Below are positions 59,990 through 64,000 of a DNA stretch of 64,000 nucleotides, piece after piece (position 1 is the stretch's first letter; every line of letters starts with the position of its first letter). The position numbers were made by a program, and so were the translations under genes. This DNA is from Patagioenas fasciata (Eukaryota; Chordata; Aves; Columbiformes; Columbidae), in the NCBI RefSeq assembly GCF_037038585.1, contig NC_092520.1:119085001-119149000 (forward strand), in the 5' to 3' direction. The notes below the pieces were generated by a model. It saw only the letters and a list, made by a program, of their open reading frames with translations. It did not search any database and had not been told where the DNA came from.

Positions 59990-60476
59990 AAAAAAATAAG
60001 TGATGGGCGTCAGTAGCTTAAAGCAACTGCAGCCAACACAGAAAGCAGAAAATAAAAATAAAAAGAGGAAGTCATGTTTGGAGGTGAAGGGATGGAGTGG
60101 TAAATCTGAGCTCAGCCAAGAAGATGGAAGCTGGTGGTCCTGCTCTGGTCCATAGGAAGAGTCTGCAACGATTCCTGGGGAGAAGGGGACAGGCCCCAGT
60201 TTCAGAGGCTGAAAAGTGCCGGGATGCTGAGAATATGTAAACGTGGTCAGGCACCCGTAACTGCTGACAGCATGACAGCACATCCCAGAGGGAGAAATAC
60301 AACCAAACATGGAAATATGCTGTGCGACATGATGGAAAACCAGTAAAATAATAGAGACTATTGAAGTGTGCTGAAAAGAAGCTTTTATTAATTGGAAAAT
60401 TTTTGCTTTTATAGTTTCTGGAAGGCCGTGAGCTCCTCCTGCAAAGCTTTCACCAGCAAACCCTTTATTGGAATTT

Positions 60477-60499
60477 TGTGTGTGTGTGTGTGTGTGTGT
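60477..60499. repeat. (TG)n microsatellite
   Basis: About 11 TG units ending in tatga. Confidence 0.97.
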
Positions 60500-61040
60500 A
60501 TGATTTTGGATTCAAGTGCACCAAACACCAGAAGTTTCACTGGCAAGGCCTGGAGATGCTGTTCTTGGTCAGGGTAGGGTCAGATATTCTGGAGGCGTTT
60601 CAGCATATGGGACAGTGCATTTTAAAGTGATCAGTGTCTTTGCTGAATGCTATGCACAGGAGTGCATGTTTCTGAGATTTACTCCTGGTTCACATTGGTC
60701 ATGCTGTGATACCTGCTGCTGTTCCTTAGCTCATCTCACACCTGGGACTTGGAAGTGCTGACCAGCAGCAAAGCCTGTGTGCTCCTTGGGGGCAGTGAGG
60801 AAATACTTTTGTGAGGAACTGTCACAGAGGCATCCTGAGGTTAGTTGAAGGGACAAGAGGGTCAAAGTGACTTGAATACAGGTTCCGACATCGGTTGAGT
60901 AAATTATTAAGGGGCAGCAACTAATACAACAGGAGGTTCACAATGTGCATGCACATGGCTTCACCCAAAACAATACCAGAGCCATCCCTGAGTCCGGGAA
61001 GAGTACACACTCGCCTGACCACGGTGTGGGATTATTTTTA

Positions 61041-61480
61041 AAGGGATACACGTACTCGTATTGAGTACGGAAAATACACGTGCAAATGTGCACAGAAAGT
61101 AGATGCACTCGCAATCCCGCGAGGGTCAATTTTACTCAAACATGTGGCGGCAAGGCAAGCGCAGTCTCTGTTCCGGGGAGGGTGGTGGTGGGGGCCCTGG
61201 CTCCTGGCAGCAGTTGCTAAGCTCGTGCTGCAAGAGACCCGTGACAATGGGCGGAGTCTCAACGAGAGTCCTGGTTTTCTATTGGCTGATCAGATCTGAC
61301 TGTGGGCATTCCAGAAGCTTCTCTGCACCCCGACACTGGCTGTGGGGTGCCCCTGAAGCTTCCAAACGTGCCCCACACGGGCCGCGGGCGTCCAGCGGCT
61401 CACTGGCTGCCTCAGCACCCCCTTCTCCCAATGGCCATGGCCAGGGGGCTCTGGGGCCAAACAAAAAGCAGAGAGAGAGA
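61041..61480. other. Small GC-rich island with promoter-like motifs, origin unknown
   Basis: A locally GC-rich block in AT-rich surroundings. It contains a GC box (gggcgg, 61249-61254), an inverted CCAAT box (attgg, 61281-61285), ctcccaatgg further right, and a stem-loop with arms 61314-61331 and 61344-61362. AATAAA occurs at about 61594. It could be a CpG-poor promoter of an unannotated transcript or part of an old LTR. I found no TG...CA termini with target duplication to prove the latter. Confidence 0.35.
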
Positions 61481-63316
61481 GGGAGATGTGTCTACTCCTT
61501 CCATGATGAAGAAGGGAGGGGGAGAGAGGGGGTTTTGCTTCCTACCACAGGAACTAAGACATTAAACAGGACTAACCTAAAATATTTGAGTAAATAAATC
61601 TGTTAGATCATGTGCTCCCTTGCCACCTAAGTTGGCTTCCTTCATTTAGCACAGTGAAGGACATGGGTACTACCTTCCATTATTACCTGATTTAAAACTG
61701 GATAGCAAAGCAGAGAATCGGGTCACTCAGGAACTGAGTATATCAGGAAAGCAATAAAGAGGTTGGATTGCCAATACCAACCTAATGCATTCGTCTTTCT
61801 GTTTTGGAGTAAGACAAGGAGTACTTCCATCAGTCACCATGAATTTTGACTTTTTGTTTTTCCTCCTTCTCCTTCTCTCCTCAGGTTCCTCTTAGTCATG
61901 TTCCTGGCTTGTTTAGCAAAATTTATTCACATAGTAAATGTACATTTTTGGGATATGAATTAGAAAGGAATGCTAACCACCAGAGAGAAAACTCCGTTGT
62001 GGAGACGAATGCATTCCTCACATTGCAGCCCAGAAAGGGCTTGAGCTTGAGTATGGTAGGTGGGTTTGGAGGGATGGAGGAATCAGGCAAATAGTTATTT
62101 GTTGTCACTGTGCTCCTAAATATTTTCCTTGCGTTTACTGATAAAATCCTCAAGGCTGAAAGTGCTGAAAAGAAAAAAAACCAGATAAAGCAATATAAAC
62201 TCTTTCCTCTTCTGAGCAGCTGTTAGTTCAAGACAGCTACCGTGAATGTCCATCTGTCCAAGTTACTTGCTTGTACTTAGCAGTATTTTGGACACATGAG
62301 AAAGGTTGCTTCTGATTATCTTTTTATTTATGTTCGTGGAAAGTACAGAGAACATTTTAGGGTGGGTTTTTTTGGGGGTGGGAATTATGGCCATCATAGG
62401 TCAAGGTGCTTCTGGAAGGCCAAGCCAACTGCATTAAATCACAAAACTAAGGAATACTGAAACAATTAATCTTGTGATGATTACAGAGGGTATCACATTC
62501 CCTCTGCAATGCAATCAGCCTATGGGCAGTTAGATACTGCATCTGACAGCAGTCACAGAGGAGAACTTTCCTTTCCTCACACCTCCATTCTTCTTCACAC
62601 CCTATCAGCCCACTTCAATCTCTGACTCATAAACAGCTTGGAGATGACTACACTTATTCCTCTGAATTCATCTACTTCCAGGAATTAGTGTCAGAATAAG
62701 ACTTTCAGACAAATAAAGTGACTTTTTCCAAGTTAGTTCTTTGGCCATCATTGTCTCCTCAGAAACATGACATTTTGGTTGCAGGCCTCTGTCTTTCCCT
62801 TTTCCTATGGCAGCTGCACATTTATTCTCTCCAGCCCAAGGCACTTTTATATGCCTCAGCAGCTCAGACATCAGTTCAACATCTGTTGGTGAGGTCACAC
62901 AGGGATAAAAAAGTTGATTATTTAGTAACTATCTACTTCTCATCATGTAGAAAGTTATTTATTCAATTCACAAGGGCCACAACTTCATGTCTGTCTGTTG
63001 TTGACAATGACTGATGGCACACAGTTCAATATTGTAACGAAATTGGGGTTGTCTGTAATAGCACTGACCCTTCAGTAACTTTTCGTTTGCTTTCCTGACA
63101 ATCTCTTAATGAGCTACTGTATGTACTTTCTTGCCAAAGCTTGCATTTTTTTACTCAGATGAGTCAATGGAGTAACAATATCACTGACCCTTCATGACCA
63201 TCCTGTTATTTCAAATGCTGCAGAAGACTGGACTTACAGCTAGTTTGGGTAGATGCCTTGAGGGGCAGCTGCCTTTGGCTGCTCCAGTTTTACATGTTGG
63301 CACTTTGCCTGGGCTT
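61481..63316. other. Intergenic, no gene seen
   Basis: Unique AT-moderate sequence. Open frames are short and not recognisable. Confidence 0.6.
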
Positions 63317-63379
63317 CACAGAATCACAGGATGGTTGAGGCTGGAAAGGACCTCTGGAGGTCATCTGGTCCAAAGCCTG
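63317..63379 (-). mobile_element. Short CR1 LINE 3' remnant
   Basis: cacagaatcacaggatggtt, then gaggctggaaaggacctctg and gaggtcatctggtccaa: the CR1 3' end read in reverse complement. Only about 60 bp is left. It is a different, older subfamily from the copies at 12463 and 33808. Confidence 0.82.
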
Positions 63380-64000
63380 CTTCTTCTCCTGATTTGATTT
63401 TACACAACTATGCTGGAAGCATTGACAGCTGAGCTCATCACTCTGCCTCCTCATTACAGTCAATGGAGAGAAAGTGGCAAATTCAAGGTGCAGATTGTTT
63501 GATCTAGTACAAATATCAATATTCAAATGGGATTAGTCATTCCCAGGAACATCTGTTGCTCTCCACTGACTACAAAGAGAGCACAATGCCAAAGCAGATG
63601 TCTATACAGGGAATGTTGAATCAGCAGATTTACCCTACTCTCCCGTCTTTGTATTCACATTTTAAAGCCTTCTGACACAGCTCTGTACATTCTTTGTGGT
63701 TTTCCTTCTTGCTGCCAAACTTGAAAACTTCAGCTATGAGGACTGGGTCAAATCCGCATGGTCCTGGCTGAATTAGTTCACATCTTGTAAGTGTATTGAA
63801 ATTCCAACTAAGTGAATGCAGACTTCATAAGCATCTTCAGATCCAGTGTTTGCTTAGTAGGACTTCTTAAAGAAATCAAGAGGGCCTCTGCATATAGACC
63901 ATACAGATCAAGCAGGACAAGTACAGCACAGTGCAAGAAATCTCTAGGTGGGCAAGGTGGAAATGGGATACCATCACACTTTAGGCATGTCCTTTCCTAC
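63380..64000. other. Intergenic, no gene seen
   Basis: Unique sequence to the window end, with no supported feature. Confidence 0.6.

Larger units (their letters stand above)
53778..61040. other. Intergenic, no gene identified
   Basis: Unique sequence. It includes a TATTTAAA box at 54580-54587 about 45 nt before an ATG-started 63-codon frame (54631-54822) with a hydrophobic N-terminal segment, not recognised; a 12-bp tandem duplication (ttgtattaactc twice) at about 57473-57496; (TTTTG)n at 59967-59989; and (TG)n at 60477-60499. Parts at 54230-54340 and 59640-59840 look like conserved non-coding DNA, but this cannot be tested here. Confidence 0.5.

Overview
This is vertebrate nuclear DNA, almost certainly from a bird. 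Five to six copies of the CR1 LINE (the main avian retroposon) are visible, with the typical CR1 3' end motifs and RT C-terminus. Two spliced-vertebrate genes are recognisable and one endogenous retroviral solo LTR is present. The CR1 subfamily resembles those of neoavian birds rather than galliforms, but the species cannot be named from sequence alone. There is nothing prokaryotic, no CRISPR array and no recognisable tRNA or rRNA gene.

Layout. Positions 1-21213 hold the last four coding exons of SLC9A7 (Na+/K+,H+ exchanger NHE7) on the + strand, at 8784-8847, 11426-11508, 15023-15128 and 20965-21213. All have GT-AG junctions and together encode the cytosolic C-terminal tail of about 166 residues. 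Its earlier exons lie left of the window. About 21.2-45.6 kb is intergenic/UTR DNA. It holds a hAT-like transposon end, a 209-bp mariner-type MITE with 31-bp inverted ends, a CR1 copy on + with an open RT C-terminus, a CR1 copy on -, and a 1237-bp solo LTR bounded by a 5-bp target duplication. Positions 45864-47285 (- strand) encode the full 473-residue CHST7 (carbohydrate sulfotransferase 7) in one exon inside a CpG island of about 2 kb. About 47.7-64 kb lies upstream of CHST7 and contains no gene I can name. It does contain a decayed exon-like block near 53.3-53.6 kb, a perfect inverted repeat carrying poly(A) signals on both strands, and a small GC-rich island at 61.1-61.5 kb.

How the genes relate. 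SLC9A7 and CHST7 converge tail to tail, as I recall they do on human Xp11.3, so this is a conserved linkage. Both products act in the Golgi/trans-Golgi network: NHE7 sets luminal pH and cation content, and CHST7 transfers sulfate from PAPS to the 6-position of GlcNAc/GalNAc on glycans. A shared compartment does not prove shared regulation.

Most open frames outside these exons are chance ORFs, several with non-ATG starts, or are antisense to the GC-rich CHST7 exon. The most notable non-genic structures are the solo LTR with its target duplication, the MITE, and the exon-like block broken by a 23-bp tandem duplication.
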